From the NCBI GenBank assembly GCA_024220525.1, contig JAMYWO010000207.1:1-51556 (forward strand): 51,556 nucleotides of DNA, given 5' to 3'. The notes below the pieces were generated by a model. That model was not told the origin of the DNA, made no database searches, and worked only from the letters and a program-made list of their open reading frames with translations. Positions 10,798 to 22,641 of this stretch are shown in pieces (within the stretch, counting starts at the first letter, position 1; every line of letters starts with the position of its first letter). The stretch is from Cochliopodium minus. Taxonomy: Eukaryota > Discosea > Himatismenida > Cochliopodiidae. A program made the translations under genes and the position numbers.

Positions 10798-12653
10798 TTA
10801 TTTTTCAATCTGATTGTTATAAACTTCAACTACTAAAGTTGGTAACCATCTGGAAGAGGGGAAAGTGGTATGATAAGTCGCAGTAACAGTGATTCTTTCA
10901 TTAGGCAAAAGAGAGAAGTAATTATCGGACCATATAATAGGAAGAACCTCATCACCTGTTTCCACGTCATTGAAAACGAGACGAGTGAAAAAGGCGATGT
11001 GAGGAGAATAGTTATTGACTTCTACTTCTACTCTCACTTCTGTGGATCCAGGGTATAGAGGGGATGGTCTGGATCCCAACACCTTGGAGGTGGTGTTAAG
11101 GGAGACAGGTGAAAGGTTTTGGAGATAGGTGTAATCCGCAAATGACTTGCAAGGTGTGTCATACCACTTTTAAAAAAAATGTAAGAATTTTAAGTTATCA
11201 AAAAATCAAAGGAGTTTTCCATTTTTTTTTTTTTACAGTTGAGTTAGACCAATCCAAGACATCAGGAGTTGTGGAAAGCCAATAGAAATTTTCTGCGACC
11301 ACTTCGTTGCCGTCGGACATCAATAACTTGAGAAAGTATGTCGAAGTAGTGTTATAGAGGTCTGGTATTTGGAACAATTGTATAGTCGAATCCTATTAAA
11401 AAATATTAAAATAAGAATTAAAATGATTAACACGACAAAGAAAGAAGTGAATCAAAAAATTTATTTAACAGGAAGAATTGGAGTGTCATAAACTAGGGAA
11501 CGATGAATGATGGGTTGGATACCATTAGTAACGTTGAAAACAAAGGCTTGAATGAGAAACTTGGAGCGAATTTCCTTGTAAAGAGAGTTTACAAGCCACA
11601 CGCTTTTTTTGTCATCGTAAGAGTATACCAACGATAGTGGTGCACAAGCTTTCTTGGTTGCGAAGTATCTTTTATTTTAATAAATGATCTTGAAAATATT
11701 TTTTTTTTTATTTTTTTCCTATTTTACCCTGAATCAGGTACAAAAAAGAAATCGTATAAACGCCAAATAAACTGGGGTCTAGCGTTATTTAACTAACAAA
11801 TTTTTAGTTAAATTAAAAATTAAAAATTAAAATTAAAAAAAAAAAATTAAATATTAAATATTAAAATTAAAAATTAAGATTATATATAGTTAACGAGCTT
11901 GGAAAAAATAAATAAAATTTTCTGTTTACCATCCATTGAATGACACCAGTACTATCATATTTGTTTCTCGAGTATCCCTCGAACATGGCTTTGTGGGACT
12001 CATATGTTTGGAGAGCTGCTTTGGCACTATAATCCTTAGCATTTTTGGCAGTTCCATATCTTGAATAAGTATAATTAAATAATATTTAATAAATAATATT
12101 TAAAAAATAAATAGTTATTAAAAAATAATTAATAAAAAATAAATTTTAGTTTTTTAAAATAAAACCTTGCATTAAGAGGATTGGTGAAGAGAGTCAATGA
12201 TCCAAAGTTCCCTTTAGGATTTCCACAATGGTAGTCCCAACTATTTTAATTAAAACATTTTAAAAAAATGAAAAAAAAAAAAATTTAAATTTGAAAAAAA
12301 TTTAAAAAAAAAATAAAAATTAAAAAAAAATAAAATTAAAAAATATTTTTTTAAAAAACGAATCAAAGAAAAATTACTAGCTGTCGATAGGCCATAAATG
12401 ATCTTCTGGAATGGATCTGAGTAGAGAACGATAAGTCAAAGGATTTTGTCCAGGACCTCCTTCTGTAAGAAAACTAAAGGCTCCTCCCATTTGATTTGGC
12501 TTGTTTTCTGGGTTTAGCCAATAGTTAGGAGGGACCCAACTATAAGGCCCAGACATTTTAACTCCTTGAATTAAGGTGAATAAAAATAAACAAAAATAAA
12601 TTCAAATTTAAAATAAAATAAATAAAAAAAAAAATTAAAAAAAATAAAAAATA

Positions 12654-12685
<32 letters not shown>

Positions 12686-15551
12686 TAAAAAAAAAATAAA
12701 AATTAAAAAATAAAAAATAAAAATAAAAAAAAATTAAAAAATTAAAAATAAAAAAATAAAAAATAAACAAAAAAAAAATAAAAATAAGATAAAAAAATTA
12801 ATTTAAAACAAAAAATGAAAATTTAAAAACTGGCCTGTTTAAAAAATGAAATATATTCATATAATAATGAAAAATGAAAATAAAAAATGATAAATAAAAT
12901 AAAATAAAATAAATGAAAATTGATTTTTTTTACCAGAAGGACCTGTGATTTTGGAGGTCCAGTTAGCAGCAGTGGAGAGAACAGGGTTAGGCCAGAATTC
13001 CTCTTTGAAAGCTTTGAGATAGCCTTGTTCAACATCCTGAGGAGGAAGCAAGTCGCTGCTGTAAAGAAAAACCAGCATGCTTGGATGAATTCTCATGTTC
13101 TTCACTTGCCAGCGGGTGCTGTCCTCTGAGATGAAGTGTTGTTCTTGTTGCCAAAATGGCCAGTGCTGGACAGAAAATAAAAATTGAAAAAAAAATTGAA
13201 AAAAATATATTTTAAAAATAAAAAATAATTTTAAAAATAAAAAATAATTTTAAAAATAAAAAATAATTTTAAAAATAAAAAATAATTTTAAATATAAAAA
13301 ATAATTTTAAAATATAAAAATAATTATAAAAATAAAATTTATCAAAAAAATAAATAAAAATAAAAAAATTTAAAAATAAAGTTTTAAAAATGAAATCGAA
13401 AAAAAAATAATTACTTGCCAACTATCACAACAGCACCACCCTGGTAGCACTAAATAACAATTTAAAACATCAATGTTATAAAAAAAAGGAGATGAAATAA
13501 ATTAAAACCTAACATCCCGAATTCATCGGCTATGTCATAGTACGTATCATCCTCCAATTTTCCTTCTTGTCTGACGGCATTGAGGCCCATTTCTCTCATA
13601 TAAAGAAAGTGAGTGACTTGTACTGTTCTGTTAGTTCTTTTTTTTTATGTGTTAAAAAAAAAATCAAAAATTTAAAAAAATTTAAAAAAATTTAAAAAAT
13701 TAGAAATGAATTTTTTAAAAAAAATAACAAATAACAAATAGAAATATTTTAAAATAAAAAAATTAATTTAAAAAACCTTTGGAACAAATCAGGTGCCCAT
13801 CCCCCGCCTCTTTTAAAAAAATAAGAAAAAGTGTAAAGACAATGTGAAAAATAAAAGGGAAACCTGATGAGAATGTTTTTCCCGTTGACGCTGTAGAGTC
13901 TAGAACCAAAACTGTTAATGCTGGATTTTATCTCACGAATTCCAAATCGAGTTTCTAAAGTGTCACTCAACTGTCCGTTTACTGATACTGTGAATTTGAT
14001 TCTGTGTAAGGTTGGTTCTCCCATTTGCCAAGGCCACCACAAACCTCCAAAAATGAAAATTATAAAAAATGAAAGTCTTAAAAAATAAAAAACAAAAAAT
14101 CCTAAAAATAATAAAAATAAAAATAAAAGTAAAAAAAGTTATAAATATAAAATTCCTGATCTACTTTAAAGTAAAAATAAACATTTTTCTTCTTTTTTTT
14201 TTTAAAGATTAATCTTTACTAGGGTTTCTGATGTTAAGAGAATCATAAGAAGCATTAGTGAACCAAATTTTATCGAGTCTTTGACCTGAAGGAATATTAA
14301 TATTTTGAGAAAGGGAGATAGAAGGAGAGTTATCGCCTTGAAAGAATATGTTCACATCCAAAGTAGCAGAAACACTTTGAGATGCCCAGTTAGAAATTTC
14401 AATCAAAACGTTTAGATTAGCTAGGGTATTATCGCTGTTCAAGGTGGTTTGGACCATGGGATATCCTAAAGATACTTCGCTCGTTTTTGAAAGAATGACA
14501 TCCCTATACAGCCTATTTATATTTTTTTTTTTTATTAATTAAAACTTTGTTTGAATAGATTTGATACTTGTATAAAAAGTAAATTTGTTTCACCCCGAAG
14601 TACCGTCCTGTGGAGTTGGTGACCAATCTAATTATTGATGAAAAAAAAATAATTTTTACCAAAAAAATTGAAACAAACAACTGAAAAGAATTAAGAATTA
14701 TATTGTACTGTATATTTAAAAATAAAAAAGTTCATTCATCTAAGAAAGTTGATATCCATTTCATCAAAGAAGATTCTCACCTACATATGTGATAGCTAGA
14801 TCAGTGGAGTTAGAATCAGNNNNNNNNNNNNNNNNNNNNNNNNNNNNNNNNNNNNNNNNNNNNNNNNNNNNNNNNNNNNNNNNNNNNNNNNNNNNNNNNN
14901 NNNNNNNNNNNNNNNNNNNGAATGATCATAGGGTCTGAAAACTTGGATAGCAATAACATTTTCCCCATTTTGCACAGGTGCCCCTATCTCGTAATTTCTG
15001 AATGTTCCTATCACAGTACTTTCATTCGCAATCTGTTTTCCATTCAAGAATATGTTTGCCTTGTAGCTGATCCCTTTGAAAATCAACCTGTAGTATTCGT
15101 TACTTTGTTTGTTACTTACTTGGAAGGTTGTACGATACCACCAGGGTGGACTTTTTGTTAAACAATATTTTTAAACATTATATCAATTCAATTTAAAATT
15201 TTATTTTCTAATTTCCTATTTGCAATTTAAGATAAAGGTTTTATATAATTGATATTCCTGGGGTCCAAAAGCAATATTATTTAATAAAATTTTTTACGTG
15301 AATTGTGTTTCATTTATGCTTTCAATGTTTTTGGAGAAATAAATATCTTTATACAGCCCATTTTGTAATAAACCAGCCACCAATGTAGAAGGTACAGTAA
15401 CTTTGAGCCAATTTGAATCATTGTAATTGTATTGGGAGATGATTTGTCCATCATTGGATGTATATTCACTATTCATTAATGTCCAATCTGTTAACAGCCC
15501 ACAATGAACGCATGAAAAAATCAACAAAAAAAATAAAATTTTTATCCTCAT
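10798..15551 (-). CDS. Secreted glycoside hydrolase family 2, exo-beta-D-glucosaminidase-like
   Basis: Sixteen exons: 15298-15551, 14781-15150 (contains the N gap), 14594-14627, 14220-14512, 13864-14044, 13777-13809, 13509-13627, 13415-13449, 12934-13165, 12378-12564, 12166-12240, 11930-12059, 11728-11792, 11470-11668, 11237-11392 and 10798-11166. The protein is about 880-910 residues, normal for this family. It opens with a signal peptide (MRIKILFFLLIFSCVHC). Matches to the CsxA type are strong through sugar-binding, sandwich and barrel domains: WWYRTTF, NPSLWWPWQMGEP, ILIRGGGWAPD, EMGLNAVRQEGKLE and PGWCCCDSW. The catalytic Asp lies in LYSSD (HPSMLVFLYSSD) and the nucleophile Glu in FLTEGGPGQNPLTYRSLLR. 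It should remove terminal glucosamine from chitosan-type oligomers outside the cell or in a digestive vacuole. The start lies only 32 bp after the stop of the AIG1-like gene on the same strand. Confidence 0.9.
13209..13325. repeat. Intronic ~19-bp A/T minisatellite
   Basis: About six tandem copies of a unit close to ttttaaaaataaaaaataa lie in the intron between exons 8 and 9 of the glucosaminidase gene; the last copies diverge. It looks like replication-slippage sequence with no coding content. Confidence 0.8.
14820..14919. other. Assembly gap (100 N) inside a glucosaminidase exon
   Basis: Exactly 100 N, the usual placeholder for a gap of unknown size. It interrupts exon 2 of the GH2 gene. 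The flanks read VFRPYDHS on one side and DSNSTDLAITYVDW on the other. The family normally has only a few residues between the Pro-x-Asp and the DL...VDW motifs, so little sequence may be missing. Confidence 0.95.
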
Positions 15552-15583
15552 TTTTTTATTAAATTATAAATAGTAAATTTCAA

Positions 15584-16499
15584 TTATTTAAAGAAACTGT
15601 AAACAAATTCTGTTGCCCAAGTTTTTAATCTTTTCAAATTTTGTCTAAAACAAATTGAGATGTTTTCCCTATTCGGTACATGCCTGAATGCTCGTTCAAT
15701 ACTCTCAGGTAATAAATTCCAATTAATTATGAAGAATTTGAAAATGACTTGCCCAATAAAAAGGAGAATGGTGCAAAGATGTTCAAGGCTGTCATAAATA
15801 TATATATTTTCCTCCAAACTATTCTTCTCAATCAATTCAAAGAGTTTTTGAACAGACCATTTGATTTCTTCTCGATAATTACTTATTCCCTTTTTTTGGG
15901 TTGCAAAACAAGCGCCCATTCCATCTTCAAAGTATAAATTTGCTTCCAAATATGAAGAAAGATTATCTTTGTAATAGGTTTCCAAATTATTTTGTAACTC
16001 ACATCCATTAACAACTATCAATTTCTTCATTTTCTTTTGACAGATAATATTGATGATTGAATAATTGAATTTATCGCTTTCAAGAATAGCTCCATTTTTC
16101 CTAACATAAATGATGAGACTAAAAGGAAGAGTAGTCACTGTTTGGACCAAATTCTCAAGAGCTACCTCATGAGATACTTTTCCTTTATCTGTTTCATGCA
16201 ATCCAGGAGTATCAAAGAAAACAATCTTTTCTTGATGATTAATATAAGCTCTTGTTAAATCTGTACAACCCTTCTCAAGGTGAGTAATTTTGATTTCTCC
16301 TTCTTTCAAACCACAACAATGTTGGATTATTGAACTTTTTCCTTGTTGAGAAGCTCCAAACAAAATAACATTTTTGTAATTTCTTATGTTTGAATCTTTT
16401 TTGTATCTTTTAAAGAGTAAATAATTAAATCAAAGGAACAAAAATAATTTACAATTCATTAAATTCATCAATCCTCATTCCCACTTCTTTAACCTCCAT
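15584..16499 (-). CDS. AIG1/GIMAP-like GTPase
   Basis: Two exons (16453-16499 and 15584-16406) give 289 residues from the ATG at 16499. The G1 P-loop is GASQQGKSS, G3 is DTPG in FFDTPGL, and G4 is NGCE where AIG1 proteins usually have TxxD, so guanine specificity may differ. A helical tail follows the G domain, with a hydrophobic stretch (CTILLFIGQVIFKFFII) that could bind membrane. AIG1-type proteins are septin- and dynamin-related GTPases of membranes. It is divergent from a paralogue at 16703, and its stop lies 32 bp before the glucosaminidase start. Confidence 0.8.
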
Positions 16500-16702
16500 T
16501 TTAGAGACCTTGATTTTAGTTTTTTTTTTTTTTCTTAATTGCAAGTGAAATAGTTTCATTTCTTTATACTGAGCACATTTTCACCGAAAGATGTAACATA
16601 AAATTTAAATAATTTAAAATTTAATTAATTTAATTTTATGAAATTTTTCTTCAACAAAATTCAACCTTTGAAATCTAAACCAAAAAAAAAAAAAAACTCT
16701 CA
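16500..16702. promoter_or_regulatory. Divergent promoter of the two AIG1-like genes
   Basis: A 203-bp A/T-rich spacer between the two divergent start codons. It contains several ATTTAATTAATTT-like runs and a 14-nt A-tract before the plus-strand start. No named factor site was identified; co-expression of the pair is inference from the arrangement. Confidence 0.5.
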
Positions 16703-17365
16703 ATGAATAAACAAACAAACAAAAATGATTCAGATTCAAAAAATATTTTAATTGTTGGACCAGTATCTTCTGGCAAGACATCAATTATTGAGCTTGTGAA
16801 AAATGAAAAATATTCATTTCATGAACTCCCCAATATATTTGCCTTTGTAGATCTTGAAACGTTAGAAGAACAAGTTTCCCTGCTTAAAAAAAAGAAATTC
16901 AATATTATCATCTATGCTAAAGCAAAAAGAGCTATCACCAATCAAGATGAAACTTATTTTAAAATTTTGAAAACCATTTCGGAACATATTCCAAAAATAA
17001 TTATATTCACAAATTGTGAATTATGTGATTCAATGGAAGAGTATTATTCTTATAATATCAAATTTTTTGGAAAAAACATCTTTCAAGGAGGTTTTGCTGG
17101 TTGCTTCATAAATACAATTAAGGGTCAACAACTTTTTAAAGGAGAAATTCTTCAATCTTGCGAAAATGTTAAAAAAGCAATTGATAATTTCTCTTTAAAT
17201 TCACCAACAATCTTGAGACATTTGGATAATGTAGAAATTATGATACAACTGGAGGAGATCCAACAAAATCAACTGAATCTTAAATCTTTCAGCTTTTTTC
17301 CAAATTTTCTTTCCAAATTAGATCTCTTCTCCTCTTGCAGAAAGCCAAGGTCATCAAAGAAATAG
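16703..17365 (+). CDS. Degenerate AIG1-like GTPase, paralogue of the gene at 15584
   Basis: Read as one exon of 220 residues. The P-loop GPVSSGKTS is intact and the G4-like segment IIIFTNCELCDSMEEYY parallels the neighbour's LIVVNGCELQNNLETYY, which supports a duplication. Where the neighbour has FFDTPGL this protein has FVDL with no DxPG, and the region carrying switch I is shortened. It may therefore bind nucleotide without hydrolysing it. The 3' end is uncertain. A strong pyrimidine tract ending in CTTGCAG at 17340 would give a different short tail, and a GTC donor at 17350 would extend the frame to 17483. The simple stop at 17363-17365 is the default. Confidence 0.65.
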   Translation: MNKQTNKNDSDSKNILIVGPVSSGKTSIIELVKNEKYSFHELPNIFAFVDLETLEEQVSLLKKKKFNIIIYAKAKRAITNQDETYFKILKTISEHIPKIIIFTNCELCDSMEEYYSYNIKFFGKNIFQGGFAGCFINTIKGQQLFKGEILQSCENVKKAIDNFSLNSPTILRHLDNVEIMIQLEEIQQNQLNLKSFSFFPNFLSKLDLFSSCRKPRSSKK

Positions 17366-17568
17366 ATCAACAAGTTTATGAAAATATTAATATTGAAGGG
17401 AGCTTGAAACAGTTACATTGACATCTGCTAGCAATGATGAGATAAAACCACAAAAATCAAGCTTGGACAGTGAAAAAACTTAAAGTATTTATTTGAAACT
17501 TTTTTCAATATAAAAATATCCAATTAAATCCCATTTTTTAAAATTTCAAAGATGTTTTATTTGTTTTT

Positions 17569-17790
17569 TCAAAAAATAACATGTAAAAGTTTTTCTTCAT
17601 GTTGGTCAAGGTAACTCCCAACAGTTTTTTCATTTTCACTCATGCTTTTTCCTTTACATACAAGTCTGAATTCATTAGGTTGTTTCTTAGTCCAATCAGA
17701 TAGTTTTTGTTTGACTTGAAGGACTGTCTCTGAGCTATCTATTTCAAGTTCCAAGGATTTACCGAGCAAGTTTTTGAACAAAATCTTCAT
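17569..17790 (-). CDS. Ubiquitin-like protein without C-terminal Gly-Gly
   Basis: Single exon, 73 residues, the size of ubiquitin. The fold pattern is clear: MKILFKNLLGKSLELEID, a helix ETVLQVKQKLSDW, then FRLVCKGKSMSENEKTVGSYL and a last strand KLLHVIF. It stops at HVIF with no RGG tail, so it is unlikely to be conjugated. It may be a stand-alone ubiquitin-like domain. A 21-nt A-tract lies directly upstream of its ATG. It sits between a convergent AIG1-like gene and the reductase gene on the same strand, 65 bp downstream of the latter's stop. Confidence 0.7.
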   Translation of the reverse strand: MKILFKNLLGKSLELEIDSSETVLQVKQKLSDWTKKQPNEFRLVCKGKSMSENEKTVGSYLDQHEEKLLHVIF

Positions 17791-17855
17791 TTTTTTTTTT
17801 TTTTTTTTTTTGATAAATTTTTTATTAATTTATAATTCAACCAAGCTTTTTTCGT

Positions 17856-20800
17856 TCAAAGATGGAGAAACTTATGCTCGCAAAAATATTTCAGAAAGTG
17901 ATGGATCAGTTTTTCATCGAAAGAAGGGCAAGAAATTGGACAAAGCTTGTAAATATTGGAGCATTCTAATTTGACATTACCCATGTTGGGAAAGGAAACA
18001 GAGAAATTTTGTTTCAAAGGGAAAAAGGGGTTATCTTTTTCTATCTTTTTAAGCTCAGAAGCGAACAGGTTGTAATCCACCATTTTGATTTCTTTGAAGC
18101 CAAAAGATTTTATATGAGGGAAAATACAAGAAAGATTGGTCCTTGCGTTGGGGTTGACAAGGTGAAAGGCTCTCATTGTTGACCAGTCTTCGTATTTGAG
18201 ATTGAGTGTGATGTGGGAGACTACTTGGGAAAGGTAATCTGCACAAGTCCAGTCTATGGAGTGTAAATTAGGTCTCAAAATAGGAAACATTTTAATTAGT
18301 ATCGCTCCAGTAATAAATCTATTGACCCAATCCTCGAGGTTCTAATTAATTTAATTCAAATTAAAATTTTTTTAAAAAAAGAAATATTTATTTTTACTGA
18401 TATTCCGTACTTGGAATCTCCTGCTATCATTCCAGGTCTCCAGATGGTTGTTCTAAGACCAAAACTTCTAGATCTTTCGACAAGAACTTCTGCAACCCAC
18501 TTGGATTGTGTATATCCATTCATATTACAAATAGAAGTATTATTAATTGAAAGTAAAGAAGTATCTTCACTACTATTGTCGGAAACAACCGAACCTAATT
18601 ACAAATTTTTTAATATTTATTTTTTTTTATTTTTTTTTTTACTTGTGGAAATAAAGTGAAAATACTTCATTTTTTTAGATGCGCAGAGTTTCATCAGTTC
18701 TATTGTCCCATTCACATTTTCTGATTTCAGATTCTCGAATGACAAAAAGGAATGAACTCGTGCAGCAACTTTTGAAAAACAGAAATTTTAATTAAAATTA
18801 AAACAGAAATTTTAATTAAAATTTTATTTAAAAAAAAAATTTAAGATTACCATGATAAATAACATCTATTTCCTCACATAGATTATCCCATATTTTTTCA
18901 TTAATACCTAAATGAGGTTTAGTACAATCTCCTTTCACAATTTTGATTCTATTATGATCTCCATTCTCCAAAATTTCCTCCCACATATCCTCCATCCTGT
19001 TTTTGATTTTGGAAAATCCCTCTTCTTCATCCTTACCTCTCACCAGACAGTGGAAAGTTGTTTTGTTACTCCTCGTAGATTTTAAAAGCTCGAACAATAA
19101 ATGTGATCCAAAAAATCCACTAGATCCTTACAATTTAAAAAAAAATAAATAAAATTCAAAGAAAAAAAACGTATTTCTTTACCAGTTATGAGTATGGAAG
19201 ATGGAAGTTTTTGTTTTTCGTATTCTTTGCTATCAATTTGTGTATGAAGGAAAAAACATTCTTTTTTCCAAATGTCCTCTGCAACTTCACTCTGTTAAAA
19301 ATAAAGTATTTTTTAAAATAAAAACCTATTAAAAATCTTTCATACCCAATTAGTTTTGAATTTTTCCAGATCACTCTCTCCATTAATGTATTTTTCCAAG
19401 TCTAAGAAGGTGCAGTTTTTCATTAAAAAATTCATTGGGATCTGCATACCAAAATAGTGTAGGCATTCCTTGGAAAAAGTGACAGATAAAAGAGAATCCT
19501 TTCATTTTTTTTTTAAATTTAAATAAAAGGATTTAACTTTAATTATTGATTACCAAACCATGATCTAATAGGCCATTGTCTATACTCACATCATTATCTT
19601 CAATATTAATCAAATAACAAAACAAACTTTTGAGTCTCTCTGACAAACGAACCTCAATGTTTGTGAGTTTTTCTTTGAGTTGTTGGAATTTTTCTTCCTC
19701 AGAAACTCTCGAAATTTTATTGTCTTGATTTTCTCCATATAACTCTGAAATTTCTTTTTTGAAGTGCTCTAATATTTTTCCTCTACAAAGTTTATATGTT
19801 CCAGTCAACAAGCCATTAGAAACTTTGAACTTTTCGAAAGTAATGAATCTGTTTTCAAGAATAATGATCCAAATGTTTTTTTTTTTTTGAATTTAAATTA
19901 ATATTACAAGTTTGAAGGTATCTCCCAAGTTTTAAATTGTTTGTTTTTTGCGACCACAGATATTTTTTGTTGAAGAGCATTTTTAAATTGTAAAGACTTA
20001 GAAAGGACTCTTTGCTTATTCTTTTCATCTAAATTTGAGAAATTTTGAATATTTTCATTTCCCCAGATGAAAGAAACATCCTCAGAAGGCACTATTAAAT
20101 AAAATTAGTGAAATTTGATTATTTAAAAATCAATCATACCAATGATTGCAACAATGGAGTCTCTTTTTGAATCTTTTTTAAATTTTAATTACAGAAAAAG
20201 CATTAAAAAAAAAATTAAATTACCTCCAACAATTATGATTTGGGAAATTAAAGAAATTGTGTTATATTCAATTTCCCTTTTAAAAAAACAAATTCATTAA
20301 ATTTGATGAGGATGAGTATTTCTTACAAAGATTCTGCTGATACAAATTCTCCTTGTGAAAGTTTAAAAACATTTTTCTTTCTATCAATAATAGAAAACAA
20401 CCTGTTTCCTAATAATTTATTTATAATATGTTTTCACAAAATTTTGAAATAATAAATTATTAACCTTTTTCTTCGCAAATATCTCCCGTTTTGTACCAAC
20501 CATTTTCATCTAAAACTTCATTAGTTTTTTCTTGGTCTTTATAGTATCCTTTCATCACTTTAAATTTATAAAAAATATTTAAAGAAGTTAATAAAATTTT
20601 ATAAAATTTTTTGACTTGTGGTAGTTTTCACACATAATTCTCCTCTTGGAAAAGGTTTGTCATCAATAAAATAGCCCAACTAATAAAATTTTTAGTAAAA
20701 GTGAATAAAACAAACAAAAATTTAAACCTCAGGACAATCAATCAACTTTGCTTCGACGGTGTCGGACAATTTTCCATCAAAAAAGACACTCCCAACTTCC

Positions 20801-22588
20801 GTAGCTCTAAAAATTGTTATAAAGTTACATTTATGAACTAAAAGATTGATTTTACCCATATCCATTCACTACAGTTACACCAAAGCAATTCTTGAGCCAG
20901 TCGGAAACTTCGGTACTCGTTGGAGCTCCTCCTGGAAATAATTTAAAAGTTTGTTTTTTCTTTTATCAAATTTGAAAAATATAATATTTTGATATAAACT
21001 CTTTCAATGAAATCTTACCAGTAACAAAAGCCCTAATTCTCCCTCCAAAAACTTGTTTGTATTGTTTCAACAAATTCTCTTCTGTATCTAATTTTGACAG
21101 CAGATCTCTTTGATAATTGTTATAAACAGTGTTGAAAAGGCGAGGAGGAGATGTGAGATAAGTAGGTCTCACTGTATTGAATTCTTTCATCAGATTTTCC
21201 ATGTCTCCTTGATGTATTGCCACTCTACCTCCGTTCGTCCACAACTTATACATAAGTTGTCTTCCTAACAAAAAAATGTAAAAAAAAGAAAAAATTTAAA
21301 CGAATCTATTTTTAAATTATACCTGTCATATGAGACCACGGAAGAAAAGATAGTATAACTGCAGGTTTCCAATTCCAAAAACCTGTTACATATTTGCTCC
21401 AATAGCTATCATCAATAATCGCCCCTTTGGGAGTTCCTTTTAAAATTAATAAAATAATAAAAAATCTCATTATAAAAAATATGAGTACCTGTCGATCCAC
21501 TTGTGTATACTAAATAAAAATTGAAATAATTGATTTTGGTGGAATTTATTTAAAATCTTACCTATGGTTATAATATCTTCCTTTTTAGAAGGAAATAGCT
21601 TGTATTTATCGAATGTCTTTCTCCCTTCCTCTTCTATTTGAGCTAATTCAAATATTGAAAATTTAAATTCTTTCACTAGCTGTTTTTCTTTCTCATTTAA
21701 AACAACAGGGTCCATAGATATGATTGTCTTCAAATTAGGAACTCTCTCTTTCATCCCTATGAACAGAGGAAGGTATTTTTGTTCGCATATTATCACTTCC
21801 AGTTCAGAGTGTTTTACTATAAACTCTATGGTTTCATCAGACTGAGTTTCTTGAATTGGTACTGTAGTGGCATTTCTAGATGTAATAAGAAATTTGTTTG
21901 GTTAATTTGTTTTTTATTAATAAATCTTTTAAATTTACCCCATTAAGCATGCTAAGTCAGATAACACCCACTCTATCCTTTGTTCGCTACACAACCCCAC
22001 AAATTTTCTATTTCCGTCTGTGTGGTCCAAAATTTTCTTTTTGATGAGACCTTTACGGAGATTGTAGACTCTCTTCTTTACTTCTTTATATTTTATCCAT
22101 TCGAAATTTGCATCTTTTTTAGGCGATACTCCTATCATGAATCTGTTTTTGAATGTATTGAAGCAATTTTCCATTGTATTTACAAAATTATCCGTCAATA
22201 CTTTTTTTCGTTAAAATTTAATTTTTTTTTTTTCTTGAGAGGAACATTAAATATTATACCCTTTTTGGAATTTGCATGATCATCACTATCCTCAGAATTG
22301 AACCATACTTTATCATGTATATGATATATTTTTTTAGGTGTAGAATTTTGGGCATCACCTTTCTCTAATTTGGAATAACATGATGAGCATAAATCAAAAG
22401 ATTCACATTCAAAACAATGGTAATGAGTAGATTCCATCCTCTTTCCACATCCTAATTAGTTGTTTTTAAAAGGAAATTCAAATTTCAAATTTTTTTATAA
22501 TCTACCATCACAACCCCATCTGTAAGAATTAAGAAACATCAAACTCAATTTAATAAAAATTTTACATTGTAAGAGAAGAACTTTTCAT
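17856..22588 (-). CDS. ZZ finger-adenylation-carrier-thioester reductase protein (carboxylic acid reductase type)
   Basis: Twenty-three exons join to 1163 residues: 22566-22588, 22506-22519, 22260-22451, 21939-22200, 21562-21875, 21489-21509, 21323-21436, 21019-21264, 20856-20931, 20728-20806, 20616-20679, 20465-20557, 20327-20408, 20224-20276, 20140-20172, 19908-20091, 19554-19848, 19346-19498, 19183-19291, 18851-19126, 18643-18768, 18398-18594 and 17856-18341. Every phase closes. Domains: ZZ zinc finger (about 11-58; CDGC, CFEC, CSSC, HIH); long-chain acyl-CoA-synthetase-like adenylation domain (A3 VYTSGSTGTPKG about 270, A5 NGYGATE about 420, A7 GWYKTGD about 485, late Lys in TGTYKLCR); carrier protein with phosphopantetheine Ser717 in DHGLDSLLS; Rossmann thioester reductase (GSSGFFG about 803, YTQSK about 964). 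Expected reaction: ATP-dependent acid activation, thioester loading and NADPH release as aldehyde or alcohol. The ZZ finger is unexpected for such enzymes. Confidence 0.9.
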
Positions 22589-22641
22589 TTTTTTTATTTT
22601 GAAAATATTTTATTCAAAAGTGAATTTCCAATTAAAAAAAT

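Noticed and set aside
12558-12770. Frames made of Phe/Tyr/Ile/Leu from A/T runs
   Set aside because: Low-complexity intron sequence of the glucosaminidase gene; no domain or signal.
17340-17483. Possible extra exon extending the AIG1-like paralogue
   Set aside because: A good CTTGCAG acceptor and a rare GTC donor give competing tails; neither has family support, so the simple stop was kept.
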